This document shows, piece after piece, positions 7,371 through 15,697 of a stretch of DNA of 16,820 nucleotides. Source of the stretch: an uncultured Prevotella sp. (GTDB lineage: Bacteria > Bacteroidota > Bacteroidia > Bacteroidales > Bacteroidaceae); contig CAJLYG010000048.1 of the NCBI GenBank assembly GCA_905210845.1, forward strand, positions 1 through 16,820, written 5' to 3'. Position 1 is the first letter of the stretch. The number at the start of each line of letters is the position of its first letter. The translations under genes were made by a program, and so were the position numbers. The notes under the pieces are model-generated. The model was given only the letters and a program-made list of their open reading frames with translations. It did no database searches and was not told the origin of the DNA.

Positions 7371-7399
7371 GTTTTGACAGTATTCTTGCGTGTCAAAAC
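7371..7399 (-). terminator. Hairpin over the stop codon of the sugar transferase gene
   Basis: GTTTTGACA (7371-7379) and TGTCAAAAC (7391-7399) form a 9-bp stem with an 11-nt loop. It overlaps the TGA of the minus-strand sugar transferase (7395-7393). There is no following T-run on the minus strand, so termination is only suggested. Confidence 0.45.
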
Positions 7400-7965
7400 T
7401 GTTTCCCGAAGGCAATATTCAGAAATGTTTGCACAAGGATTTTGATATCCAAGCCCATTGACCTGTGTTCGAGATAGTCAAGGTCGAGCTGCAGTCGTTT
7501 GAGCATCTTCTCCATGGTATCCGTATATCCATTGTGTAAGGTGGCGTATGAGGTCACGCCTGGTCGTATCTGATATAAGAGAGGATACCGCGCATCATGT
7601 TTCATGATCTCCTCAATAAAGAACTTCCGTTCGGGTCGTGGACCCACGAAGCTCATGTCTCCTTTGAGCACGTTCCACAGTTGTGGGAGCTCATCAAGGT
7701 GATGGGCACGCAGGAACTTCCCCACGCGTGTGAGATGGCGGTCGTCGGACATCTGCAGGACGGTGGGACCGTCGGACTCTGCATCTTTCCTCATCGACCG
7801 GAACTTATAGATCCAGAAAGGCTTTCCGTGCAGTCCTATGCGCTCTTGTCGGTAGAGAATCGGCAGTCCGTCATCCCAGCCGACCGCGAGGGCACAGACC
7901 AGCAATAAGGGAGAGAAGACGACCAGGCAAAAAACAGCAAGGACAAAATCGAAAAAGCGCTTCAT
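7393..7965 (-). CDS. Small monotopic sugar-1-phosphate transferase (PglC/WcaJ-type)
   Basis: Enzymes of this bacterial sugar transferase family move a sugar 1-phosphate from a UDP-sugar onto undecaprenyl phosphate at the inner membrane, starting a polysaccharide repeat unit. From the ATG at 7965 the product has 190 residues. It shows an N-terminal hydrophobic re-entrant helix with a Ser-Pro break (S18-P19), KFRSM (54-58), the catalytic pair in LDELPQL (D91-E92), GPRPE (108-112) and RPGVT (134-138). Only the catalytic domain is present, without the four-helix and CoA-binding-like N-terminal parts of full WcaJ proteins. The frame can be extended to a TTG at 7977, but the ATG at 7965 overlaps the upstream stop as ATGA and fits the family's N-terminus (MKRFFDF), so I prefer it. 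The sugar specificity is unknown. Confidence 0.92.
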   Translation of the reverse strand: MKRFFDFVLAVFCLVVFSPLLLVCALAVGWDDGLPILYRQERIGLHGKPFWIYKFRSMRKDAESDGPTVLQMSDDRHLTRVGKFLRAHHLDELPQLWNVLKGDMSFVGPRPERKFFIEEIMKHDARYPLLYQIRPGVTSYATLHNGYTDTMEKMLKRLQLDLDYLEHRSMGLDIKILVQTFLNIAFGKQF

Positions 7966-9086
7966 ATTACATAACAATTCTTTCCGTTTTTATGGATATA
8001 CATGTCCACGACCTCATTGAAGGCTATGTATATGGCAATGTTGATGCCTACCAAGATGGTCCCATTGACGACATTGACCAAGGCGGCATTCAGGATAACA
8101 TAGAAGACCTGAAGTCCGACGATGATGCCCAAGGCAGCGTGCTGGCTGATGCCCGTGCGCAGTAGCTTGTGGTGGATATGGTTCTTGTCAGGATGGAAGA
8201 TATGCTCTCGGTGGACCAAGCGCACGGCAATCACCCTTGTGACGTCTAAGATGGGGACCAGCACGAAAGACATCGCTAACAACAAGTCATTGTCCGAGAG
8301 GATCCGCAGTGCGGGATCATTCATGGAGAATTTGACAGTCAGCGTTCCCAATAGGAATCCCAAGGTCATGCTACCAGAATCTCCCATAAAGATCTTGCGG
8401 TTTTCCTCCGCTTTTCCAAAGAGGTTGAAATACAAGTAAGGTATCAGCACTCCCATCATCCCGGCGATGAGGCTCATATAAGAATGCATGCCTTGTGCAT
8501 AGAAGAAGTAGAGAAATCCCCCCAATGCGATGAAAGATAAGCTTGCGCTCAATCCATCGATGCCGTCGATAAGGTTGAAGGCATTGATGGTATATACGAT
8601 AAAGAACACGGTCAGGAAGATTCCTATCCCCGTCGGGATGCTGTGGATCCCCATCAGGCCATAGAAATCGTTGAAACGCAGGTAGCAGATCGCTAAGATA
8701 CATGCCGCGATGATTTGCACGCAGAACTTCAGCCTGGCGTTCAGTTCGACAAGGTCGTCGACCAGTCCTAATATATAGATGATGGTCAGCCCAATCAGAA
8801 ACAGGATTGTCCCTATGTGAATCGTTATGGTGTGCGTGGTCCATACGGATGAAAAGATAAAGATGCTGATGATCGTTGCCAACAGCATCGATGGGAAGAA
8901 GGCAATGCCACCCAGGCGTGGGACTTTGGTATGGTGCATCTTTCGCCGATTGGGTATATCATAAAGATTGTGCCTCTGGCAGAAGTTCAGAATCTGCGGA
9001 GTCGCCACAAAGCCACAAACCATGCTGATCAGGAAGGACAACAAGGTAGGTAGCATACAGTAAGTGTCTGTTAAATTGTTAAGCAT
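7962..9086 (-). CDS. WecA/MraY-like polyprenyl-phosphate sugar-1-phosphate transferase
   Basis: This polytopic inner-membrane enzyme (374 residues, about ten or eleven hydrophobic segments) belongs to the glycosyltransferase 4 family of Pfam (MraY/WecA/TagO). Those enzymes load GlcNAc-1-P or a related HexNAc-1-P onto undecaprenyl phosphate. Visible motifs are RKMHHTKVPRLGG (48-60), the Asp pair GLVDD (107-111), NLIDGIDGLS (171-180), MGDSGS (234-239) and the cytoplasmic histidine motif HIHHKL (303-308). The histidine motif and the lack of MurNAc-pentapeptide features point to the WecA side rather than MraY. The ATG at 9086 is used here; an in-frame ATG at 9056 (MLPTLLSF) gives an N-terminus nearer to the family norm. 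The stop overlaps the next gene's ATG, so two initiating enzymes are translationally coupled. Confidence 0.92.
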   Translation of the reverse strand: MLNNLTDTYCMLPTLLSFLISMVCGFVATPQILNFCQRHNLYDIPNRRKMHHTKVPRLGGIAFFPSMLLATIISIFIFSSVWTTHTITIHIGTILFLIGLTIIYILGLVDDLVELNARLKFCVQIIAACILAICYLRFNDFYGLMGIHSIPTGIGIFLTVFFIVYTINAFNLIDGIDGLSASLSFIALGGFLYFFYAQGMHSYMSLIAGMMGVLIPYLYFNLFGKAEENRKIFMGDSGSMTLGFLLGTLTVKFSMNDPALRILSDNDLLLAMSFVLVPILDVTRVIAVRLVHREHIFHPDKNHIHHKLLRTGISQHAALGIIVGLQVFYVILNAALVNVVNGTILVGINIAIYIAFNEVVDMYIHKNGKNCYVI

Positions 9087-9218
9087 TACTATTTCTTTTA
9101 ATTCAACTTATAAACCCACTCTTCGTCTTTTTATTGCATTAAGTCGTAATAAAAAATGTGTATGTATGTGAAATAGATGAAGTGAATGAAGGAAGAGAGT
9201 GCAATATTTATATTGTAA

Positions 9219-10373
9219 ATGCGTTATAAATCTGAACAAAATTTATATTCTATGGGTAATTATAAGGGGAGGTTACTTTTTTGTGATAATACGCTGTGGG
9301 GATTGTTGAATTTCCGCGGTGATGTGCTTGGTTACCTGAAGGGTCAAGGATATGATATTTATATTTGTGCCCCCAATGACGGGGATGACCAAATGAAAGC
9401 CCAGATTCCTGATTGCTATCATTATATCCCGGTCAAGATGGCAAAGAATTCAACCAATCCTCTTAGAGATATGGCGTATTTTGTGCAATTGATCAGGATC
9501 TTCAAGAGAATCCGTCCTGATTATGTTTTTACTTATACGATTAAGCCAAATATTTATGGGGCCTTCGCAGGAAAACTGCTTCGCGTAAAAGTATGTGCCA
9601 TGATGGCAGGAATGGGATATATCTTTATCAATGATGGCATGATGGCACGCTTAGTGAGGAAATATTATAGTCTTGCATTGCGTAATGTCCAGCATTTAAT
9701 GGTATTGAATAAAGGAAACGTTCAATACCTAAGGGAGCACCATTTTGTAGAACCTTCTAAAATCGTATGGCTAAAAGGTGGCGAGGGAGTGAATTTGGAA
9801 AAGTTCCCTTATTTCGACAATTCATCTCAAAAGACCACATTCTTGTTTATAGGAAGAATCTTAAAGGACAAGGGATATCGTGAGTTCGTACAGGCCGCTA
9901 CACTCATTAAGAACAAATATCCTGATGTCTCGTTTGAGGTGTTGGGGGCATTTGATGCTGCTTATCCCAATAGTATCCCATTAGATGAATTAAAGAAGAA
10001 TGTTTCAGATGGGATCATAAAATATGATGGGTTCTCAAGTAACATGTTCAATGTCTTTAAGAAAAAGGGCGTGGTCGTTGTCTTGCCTTCTTATAGTGAG
10101 GGCATGAGCCGTTCTCTGATGGAAGCATGCGCAGTGGGCAAACCTATCATCACGTCAGATATATATGGATGTAAGGAATTTGTTGATCATGGCGTGAACG
10201 GTTTTTTAGTGCCTCCTCAAAATACTTTAGCCTTAGCACAAGCTATGGAGCGTTACATACAACTGCCATGTGAGGCGAAATATTCTTTTTCTAAAACGAG
10301 TAGGAAAAAGGCTGAGCAAGTCTTTGATGTCAGGTATGTGTATGGAACCTATGATGATATCCTAAAAGGTTAG
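9219..10373 (+). CDS. GT4-family glycosyltransferase, inverted within the polysaccharide locus
   Basis: This GT-B-fold glycosyltransferase (384 residues) is predicted to add a sugar from a nucleotide donor to the undecaprenyl-linked intermediate on the cytoplasmic face. The N-terminal acceptor domain begins LLFCDNTLWGLLNFR (19-33). The donor domain has FIGRILKDKGYREF (210-223) and the E-x7-E motif in YSEGMSRSLMEA (E294, E302), followed by GKPIITSD and GVNGFLVP. This style resembles glycosyltransferases that act early, next to the initiating enzyme (PglA-like), but the linkage cannot be assigned. The ATG at 9219 is first; the ATG at 9252 (MGNYKGRLLF) matches usual N-termini better. It is the only plus-strand gene in the locus, diverging from the initiating pair (132-nt spacer, no clear promoter seen) and sharing 4 nt with the facing GT4 gene at their stops. 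Confidence 0.9.
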   Translation: MRYKSEQNLYSMGNYKGRLLFCDNTLWGLLNFRGDVLGYLKGQGYDIYICAPNDGDDQMKAQIPDCYHYIPVKMAKNSTNPLRDMAYFVQLIRIFKRIRPDYVFTYTIKPNIYGAFAGKLLRVKVCAMMAGMGYIFINDGMMARLVRKYYSLALRNVQHLMVLNKGNVQYLREHHFVEPSKIVWLKGGEGVNLEKFPYFDNSSQKTTFLFIGRILKDKGYREFVQAATLIKNKYPDVSFEVLGAFDAAYPNSIPLDELKKNVSDGIIKYDGFSSNMFNVFKKKGVVVVLPSYSEGMSRSLMEACAVGKPIITSDIYGCKEFVDHGVNGFLVPPQNTLALAQAMERYIQLPCEAKYSFSKTSRKKAEQVFDVRYVYGTYDDILKG

Positions 10374-11467
10374 TTATGAGATTCCATTCTTATGAGTGAA
10401 CGATAATAATTCAAGTATTGATGAACGGTAGTATTCATATCAAATTTCTTCGCTTGCCTCAAGCAGTAATCAGATAAAGACTTATATGCATCAGGATCAT
10501 CCATAATGGTCTGTATCTTTTTTGCAAGTGCTTTTTCATCGCCTTTGGGAAAGCAGAGTTCACGATTGCCTACAACATCGCGCAGCCCTTCAACATCAGA
10601 TACGATGATCGGCTTGCTTGCTGCCATGCACTCTACGGCTGATAGCCCAAACCCTTCCCAGTGTGAAGATAGTACACCGATATCGGCACTACGCCATAAA
10701 TGGGGTATATCTGTACGACTACCGAGGAATCGGCACCTGTCATTTACGTTCAATTGTTTCGCCAAGTTCATGCAGGTTTGGAGCCTGTCCCCATCTCCTG
10801 CGAATACGGCAATGTAATCATCTGGCAAATAAGTAAGAGCTCTTATTAAACAATCCTGGTCTTTTTGTTCTCTGAATCGCGCAACTTGAAGAATGAATAT
10901 ATTTTTGCCTGACAGGTGAAGTTGGTCTCTGGAGATGGGTTTGGCGGTTGCATATAGCTCTGTGTCTATACCATTAGGTACTACAACTAAGGCTTCATCT
11001 TGACGGTGGAGATGAGCTTCCATGGCCTTCTTTACACCGTCAGATATGCAGAAGATGTATTGGTATGGCTTATAAATGCATCTGTCAATCCATGTCATCC
11101 ATGTATGATTAAAACGTTTGTTAGATGTACTATGCTCAGTTGTTACTAATTGTGCACTTCCTCCGAAAAGGAATTTTGCAATCGATACCCAGTATTGTGA
11201 AGGGAACAGATGCACATGAATGATGTCGAACTGCTTGATGTATTTCCTAAGATAGAAAATGTTGATAGGATTGTAAATACCACCCCACGCATTGATAGCA
11301 TGTATGGTGATGCCTTGCTTCTTTAGTTCCTCCATAAAGGGTGAGTTCCCACCATTGAGCACGAGCAATTCTATATGTTCTTGTTGTGCCATTATCGGCA
11401 ATTCATCGACAAGGAGTTTTTCTGCACCTCCAATCAGGAGACTGTTGATGACATGAAGAATCTTCAT
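10370..11467 (-). CDS. GT4-family glycosyltransferase, last gene of the wzz-wzx-wzy operon
   Basis: This 365-residue GT-B enzyme should transfer a sugar onto the growing lipid-linked repeat unit. The N-terminal domain opens MKILHVINSLLIGGAEKLL with the GGAEK glycine loop (13-17 or so), and HVHLFPS (84-90) is typical of the acceptor domain. The donor domain shows VVPNGID (162-168), QVARFREQKD with R197 and K202, FAGDGD (222-227) and the E-x7-E pair in WEGFGLSAVE (E271, E279), then KPIIVSDVEGLRDVV. Donor and linkage are unknown. Its ATG overlaps the stop of the upstream GT2 gene as ATGA, which implies translational coupling. Its TAA stop overlaps the TAG of the convergent plus-strand GT4 gene, leaving no room for an intergenic terminator. 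Confidence 0.93.
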   Translation of the reverse strand: MKILHVINSLLIGGAEKLLVDELPIMAQQEHIELLVLNGGNSPFMEELKKQGITIHAINAWGGIYNPINIFYLRKYIKQFDIIHVHLFPSQYWVSIAKFLFGGSAQLVTTEHSTSNKRFNHTWMTWIDRCIYKPYQYIFCISDGVKKAMEAHLHRQDEALVVVPNGIDTELYATAKPISRDQLHLSGKNIFILQVARFREQKDQDCLIRALTYLPDDYIAVFAGDGDRLQTCMNLAKQLNVNDRCRFLGSRTDIPHLWRSADIGVLSSHWEGFGLSAVECMAASKPIIVSDVEGLRDVVGNRELCFPKGDEKALAKKIQTIMDDPDAYKSLSDYCLRQAKKFDMNTTVHQYLNYYRSLIRMESHN

Positions 11468-12339
11468 TTTTTGTTATCTATCAAGTGAAACGCGAACCCT
11501 AAAGGCTTACATAGATATGCCCAAAAAGGTATTTGATAGGATGCCAAATTGATTTTTCTGTTAGTGCAAAAGCTGAATCTCCAGAAATTGATCCACGATC
11601 TTGCTTTTATCTTCAATGGAACGGGGCAGTGTGCTTGCTCTGCATAGCAGAGAAGAGAGCTCTGCCAATTGTTCATTCTCAACCTTGTAATATGAGCAGA
11701 CAGACCATCTGATTGGTACTCACAATAATAGATGTTCTTAAAGAAATATCGGGTCTTGTATTTTAAGGCAATGCGATTGAAGACCACGGCCTCTGGGCAG
11801 AACTTCTCTCCTGAGAATATGGGGAAAGGGTATGCTTTTAACACAGATGTCTTGATGACCTCTGCCAAGTCTCCTTGGTTGGAGGCTTTGTTCCTGTATT
11901 TAAAATCAAAGTGTGTACATTCTGTAGTCTCAAAGGATTGATCAGCTCCTACTGGAATTCCGTTTTCGTAAAACCTCATTCCACATATCACACCGACATC
12001 CTTTGACTGTATCATGGAAGTTTCCTTGATAATGGTTGCGACGGCGTCCTGTGGTAACCAGTCATCACTATCAACGATAAAAAACCATTGCCCGTGTGCA
12101 AGGAGGGCACCTTTGTTGATTTCTGCTGCTTTGCCAGAATTTGCTTCCTGATAGTACCTGATTGGGAAAGGATATTGATGATTGCTGATTATATCTTTCA
12201 TGACAGTGTCAGTATCATCCGTAGAACCATCGTCTATTAATATCCATTCGAAGTCAAATGTCGTTTGCTTGATCAGGCTAAGGTATAGCCGCGGAAGACT
12301 ATATGCTCTGTTATATGTGGTCGTGAATACTGTAATCAT
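11464..12339 (-). CDS. GT2-family glycosyltransferase
   Basis: This GT-A-fold enzyme of 291 residues has the family-2 N-terminus ITVFTTTYNR (2-11), the nucleotide-binding DDGST (36-40) and the metal-binding VDSDDWL (89-95), with SGKAAEINKG (68-77) between them. The C-terminal third is aromatic-rich and without a clear transmembrane helix, so it probably works peripherally on the cytoplasmic face of the membrane. It should add one residue of the repeat unit; the sugar is not predictable. Its start overlaps the stop of the upstream GT2 gene and its stop overlaps the start of the downstream GT4 gene, both as ATGA. Confidence 0.92.
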   Translation of the reverse strand: MITVFTTTYNRAYSLPRLYLSLIKQTTFDFEWILIDDGSTDDTDTVMKDIISNHQYPFPIRYYQEANSGKAAEINKGALLAHGQWFFIVDSDDWLPQDAVATIIKETSMIQSKDVGVICGMRFYENGIPVGADQSFETTECTHFDFKYRNKASNQGDLAEVIKTSVLKAYPFPIFSGEKFCPEAVVFNRIALKYKTRYFFKNIYYCEYQSDGLSAHITRLRMNNWQSSLLCYAEQAHCPVPLKIKARSWINFWRFSFCTNRKINLASYQIPFWAYLCKPLGFAFHLIDNKK

Positions 12340-13250
12340 ACTAAGGGTCTGATTAATAATTTAGCGAATAGTATCCATCTGCTGTTCATTACGCTGTAAT
12401 GATGGAATAGGGCATGGATAGCATTTCGTAATCTACCCTGCTTTTCCATGAGAAAGAAGTCTTCGAATATTTCTTTTGAGCAAGGCTCCATTGCCTCATA
12501 ATTTCTATGGTAGAAACTTTTGATAGCTTCAAGATGGGGAAGAGACAAAACTGTTTTCCCTCGGTTCAAGAACTTCTTAGCCTTTTGTACTTTGTTTTCC
12601 TCAATGTATCCAGTAACTGTATGGCTATGACGTCGATACAACATCAAGTTTTGATCAATGCAATGTAATTTTCCGAAAGTGAGCGCAGCCAGTGTTACAA
12701 GATGATCATGCATGGCAATGATATCTGGCGTGTTAAGGCAAATATCGCGTAGTACTTGGTTGAACATGATCGCACAACCTTGAACGCCACTATTCATGAA
12801 AAGCTCTTCTTTTAAATTCCGAGGAAAGCAGATGGTTGCTTTCCCTTCTATCTTTTCCTTGTCGTCAAAATACATATATGAGTTGCAGGCAATAGCAGTG
12901 GGGATGCTATTGTCAACTTTCATGAAGGCATTGAGTAAGACCTCTAGCTTATGTTCCAACCAAATATCGTCTTGGTCGCAGAAGATGATGAAAGGAGCTG
13001 TGGAAAAACGGAGGGCATGAAGGAAGTTCCTGCCTGAGTCATGGAGGCATTTGCCATCCTCTATCAATTGGATCCTTGGGTCATTGCGGATGAAATCTTT
13101 GATAATAGGGACGGTATTGTCTGTAGATCCGTCGTCATGGATCAGCAAATGCCAATTTCTAATTGTCTGGTTCTGCAAGGAGCGTATTTGCTGTGAGATA
13201 TATTCTGCCCCATTGTATGTTGCCATGACAATGTCTACCTTATCTTGCAT
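12336..13250 (-). CDS. GT2-family glycosyltransferase, rhamnosyltransferase-like
   Basis: The 304-residue product shows IVMATYNGAEYI (7-18), DDGST (39-43) and CDQDDIWLEHKLE (91-103). The DQDDIW signature is characteristic of the GT2 subgroup that includes rhamnosyltransferases of O-antigen and capsule loci; that donor is a suggestion only, since no dTDP-rhamnose genes are in the window. A downstream MHDH (about residue 180) and YRRHSHTVTG are also usual in this subgroup. The start overlaps the end of wzy by 11 nt and the stop overlaps the next GT2 start by 4 nt. Confidence 0.92.
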   Translation of the reverse strand: MQDKVDIVMATYNGAEYISQQIRSLQNQTIRNWHLLIHDDGSTDNTVPIIKDFIRNDPRIQLIEDGKCLHDSGRNFLHALRFSTAPFIIFCDQDDIWLEHKLEVLLNAFMKVDNSIPTAIACNSYMYFDDKEKIEGKATICFPRNLKEELFMNSGVQGCAIMFNQVLRDICLNTPDIIAMHDHLVTLAALTFGKLHCIDQNLMLYRRHSHTVTGYIEENKVQKAKKFLNRGKTVLSLPHLEAIKSFYHRNYEAMEPCSKEIFEDFFLMEKQGRLRNAIHALFHHYSVMNSRWILFAKLLIRPLV

Positions 13251-14430
13251 ATTTAATTTTCTTATTTAGAAGAAACGGGAGAAAAGCCCAAAAGAGATAT
13301 TGGAGTTGAAGGGAGAAATTATAGAATATTAATTCTGCAAAGAAAGAAAGGATGATATTATTTAAAAGGATCGTGTATAAAACAATTGAGAGCTGTCCAT
13401 TTGTTTTAAATTTCTTATATAGGTATCCGAAAGCTACGCCGTAGATAATGGAAAACACAAAGATTCCGATATTGCCAAAGTCTGTGTAGAAAGGATATAG
13501 GCAGGTATATGTATTTGTATATGCTGGAGTACCAACGAAGGGGAGAATCGTTTGGATAGGTGCCGTATCTCCTCCAAGGGCATGACTAATAGCATATAGA
13601 AAGCGAAACGTGTTTTCTCCAAAGTTGATGGAAGAACAAGCTACTGCATGATAGTCAAAAGCCCCCATGCTGGAGAGTAAATACATGCTAAGAAAATCTG
13701 CAATATTAAAGCCATCTGCATTCTGGGAACCTGAACGGATAATTTGTAAGAGAATACAAAACCCAAGGAAGACAGTCCCGCCAATGATAAAATGCCTTAT
13801 CTTGATCTTTCTTTGAGCATATAGAACAAATAATAAAGTAAAGAATATGCTAAGGAAATTGAGCTTTGACATAGAAACGATAGCCGTCATTACATTGATG
13901 ATAACGAGCCAGATCGTTAGGTATGTTTTCTTGATGTATATTTGTGCTAAAAAGAGACTTGTAAAGCATAAGGGTATAAAATAGGATACTATTTTCATGA
14001 AGGCGGGTGGCTCTATGGAAGGATCAGTACCCGTGTTCATGATTCTTAAGTATCTGAACATTGTCTCAGGTTCCGTGGTATAGGCTATGTAAATCATTCC
14101 TGCACTCATCAGGGGTATAACAATGCTGACTACTAATGTATAGATGTATATCACTCGCTTATTGGGCTCTAAGATCTGGGCAGCTTGTGAGGCAGAATGA
14201 GTAGCGCAAGATGCAATATAAGACGACAATGAGAACCCCAATATCCAAATGGTAAAACACAAAGGGAAGATGTGATTGATCTTAAAGGTGTACTGTGCTG
14301 TGAGAAGATAGAGAAAGATGATGAACCACCAAGACAAGGGAGATATTACAAAAGGGGCGAACACGTCTTTTGAGTAATAATATCCCAATATGACAATGAG
14401 GGTAAGCAATATGAAGACACCAGCCATCAT
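13240..14430 (-). CDS. wzy: Oligosaccharide repeat-unit polymerase (Wzy-like)
   Basis: The 396-residue protein is almost entirely hydrophobic with roughly ten to twelve membrane segments and one larger hydrophilic stretch near residues 245-330. That stretch contains GAFDYHA, GENTFRF and the tail NTYTCLYPFYTDFGNIGIFV (the YPFYxDFG pattern). The pattern and layout match the O-antigen or oligosaccharide repeat-unit polymerase type common in Bacteroidota. Such enzymes join lipid-linked repeat units in the periplasm, growing the chain at its reducing end. Wzy proteins are poorly conserved, so the call rests on topology, the YPFYTDFG region and the position next to wzx. The start overlaps the wzx stop as ATGA. 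The gene is among the most AT-rich here. Confidence 0.85.
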   Translation of the reverse strand: MMAGVFILLTLIVILGYYYSKDVFAPFVISPLSWWFIIFLYLLTAQYTFKINHIFPLCFTIWILGFSLSSYIASCATHSASQAAQILEPNKRVIYIYTLVVSIVIPLMSAGMIYIAYTTEPETMFRYLRIMNTGTDPSIEPPAFMKIVSYFIPLCFTSLFLAQIYIKKTYLTIWLVIINVMTAIVSMSKLNFLSIFFTLLFVLYAQRKIKIRHFIIGGTVFLGFCILLQIIRSGSQNADGFNIADFLSMYLLSSMGAFDYHAVACSSINFGENTFRFLYAISHALGGDTAPIQTILPFVGTPAYTNTYTCLYPFYTDFGNIGIFVFSIIYGVAFGYLYKKFKTNGQLSIVLYTILLNNIILSFFAELIFYNFSLQLQYLFWAFLPFLLNKKIKYAR

Positions 14431-15671
14431 GCTGTTTGGTATTTCCTGTAATTAATGAACATCAATAATGCGACGAGAAACTCGCTAAGGGCTGCCAGTG
14501 CACATATGCCAATAGATTTGAATATTGGTGCAATTACCATAGCCGCCACAATAGAGAAAAATGCTACAGTAAGGTAAACATTACGAAAGGCATTTGTAGT
14601 CTGTTCATTTCCTAAAGCAACCAGTCCCATCTGTCCATACCATCCTCCCAATCCAACAAATAGAGGGATCATGCTTAGAATCCTCACATATATAATTGCT
14701 CCATCATATCTTGCTCCGAATAGCAGAGGAAGTAGAGGGGCTGTTAGGAAAATACAAATAGACAATGCAAGCATTAACCCAAACACCCAGTTACGTAAAT
14801 GGGTGAAGATTTGCTTCGCTTGCAATCTGTTTTTTGCAGATAATGTACTAATCTTTGGAAAGAAAACCTGGTTGATGGGAACGTACAATAAAAAGATGAG
14901 AGCCCTTACAATCCTATCTGCAGAGGTATAGTATCCAATGGTGACGGTAGTGCAATAGAACCCTAAGATGATGACGAACAATTGCGTGTAGATGCTTGTC
15001 GAAGCTGTAGAAAGAAAAAGGGGAATACTGTTGCCGATCTCTTCTTTGATACCATGCCAGGTGGGGCGCTGTATCGTTACTAAGTTCTTCTTGATTAAAT
15101 ATGCGTCAGAGAATATAGCTGCGAAGACAAACACAATAGACTGTAGAAATGCTGCCTCATTATAGTCGTTTTCTTGCTTGACTAATAAGAAAATAAGAGG
15201 GAGGCAAATCACTTTTGCTATCGTATTGATCATGGAGAAGATTCTGATCTTGCCAATCCCCTGAAATAAAAACATATACGTTAAAGAAGAGCCAACGATC
15301 ATCGGCCATGTTGCCCATATTGTCAACCTATATATTTGAAAGTCTTTAATTGTAAAGAGGAGGAGAGCCATGAGGAGCGTTGACACGACAAGAAGTAAGA
15401 TCTTGGCAGAGGCGATATTTGAGAAAATAGCGTCACGACTTGCTTGGTCCTTTGCCTGAGCTATTCTTTTCGTACCTGAGAGATTGAACCCAAAATCTAC
15501 GAATAACGTGAAATATTGGATAAATGAATATGAAAAGCCCACATAACCATAGCCTTTGGGTTGTAATACATATAGCAAATAGGGCATTACTATCAGTGGG
15601 AGAATATAGTTGACCCCTTGCAGAAGGATAAGAAAGAAAGTGTCAGTTAGCTCTGCTTTTTCACTTTTCAT
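14427..15671 (-). CDS. wzx: Wzx-type polysaccharide flippase
   Basis: This 414-residue inner-membrane protein has about twelve hydrophobic segments and the opening typical of the oligosaccharide flippase (MOP superfamily) proteins: an N-terminal helix with LLQGVNYILPLIVMPYLLYV followed by the GYG(x)VGFSYSFIQYF stretch (around 40-55). A second RxxL-rich repeat (DRIVRALIFLLYVPINQVFF) appears near the middle, as expected for a two-lobed transporter. It should move the undecaprenyl-linked repeat unit from the cytoplasmic to the periplasmic face. It follows wzz by 26 nt, the only true gap in the operon, and its stop overlaps the start of wzy. Confidence 0.93.
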   Translation of the reverse strand: MKSEKAELTDTFFLILLQGVNYILPLIVMPYLLYVLQPKGYGYVGFSYSFIQYFTLFVDFGFNLSGTKRIAQAKDQASRDAIFSNIASAKILLLVVSTLLMALLLFTIKDFQIYRLTIWATWPMIVGSSLTYMFLFQGIGKIRIFSMINTIAKVICLPLIFLLVKQENDYNEAAFLQSIVFVFAAIFSDAYLIKKNLVTIQRPTWHGIKEEIGNSIPLFLSTASTSIYTQLFVIILGFYCTTVTIGYYTSADRIVRALIFLLYVPINQVFFPKISTLSAKNRLQAKQIFTHLRNWVFGLMLALSICIFLTAPLLPLLFGARYDGAIIYVRILSMIPLFVGLGGWYGQMGLVALGNEQTTNAFRNVYLTVAFFSIVAAMVIAPIFKSIGICALAALSEFLVALLMFINYRKYQTA

Positions 15672-15697
15672 CGCTTGCGCCTTGCTTTACCTGTTTC

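Noticed and set aside
7224..7477. Two short plus-strand frames of 73 and 69 residues in the spacer after the ROK kinase
   Set aside because: They run through the 22-nt repeats and into the antisense of the sugar transferase gene; the non-triplet repeat period argues against coding.
7966..7977. TTG start four codons upstream for the small sugar transferase
   Set aside because: It would need a rare start codon and a 16-nt overlap; the ATG at 7965 forms an ATGA overlap and matches the family's N-terminus.
8371..8844. 157-residue minus-strand frame inside the WecA-like gene
   Set aside because: It is an alternate frame of a gene with intact family motifs; composition is dominated by R, H and P, typical of an out-of-frame reading.
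9087..9218. Promoters in the spacer between the WecA-like gene and the inverted GT4 gene
   Set aside because: The spacer is AT-rich, but I found no TAnnTTTG box with an acceptable -33 partner on either strand; promoters must exist but cannot be placed.
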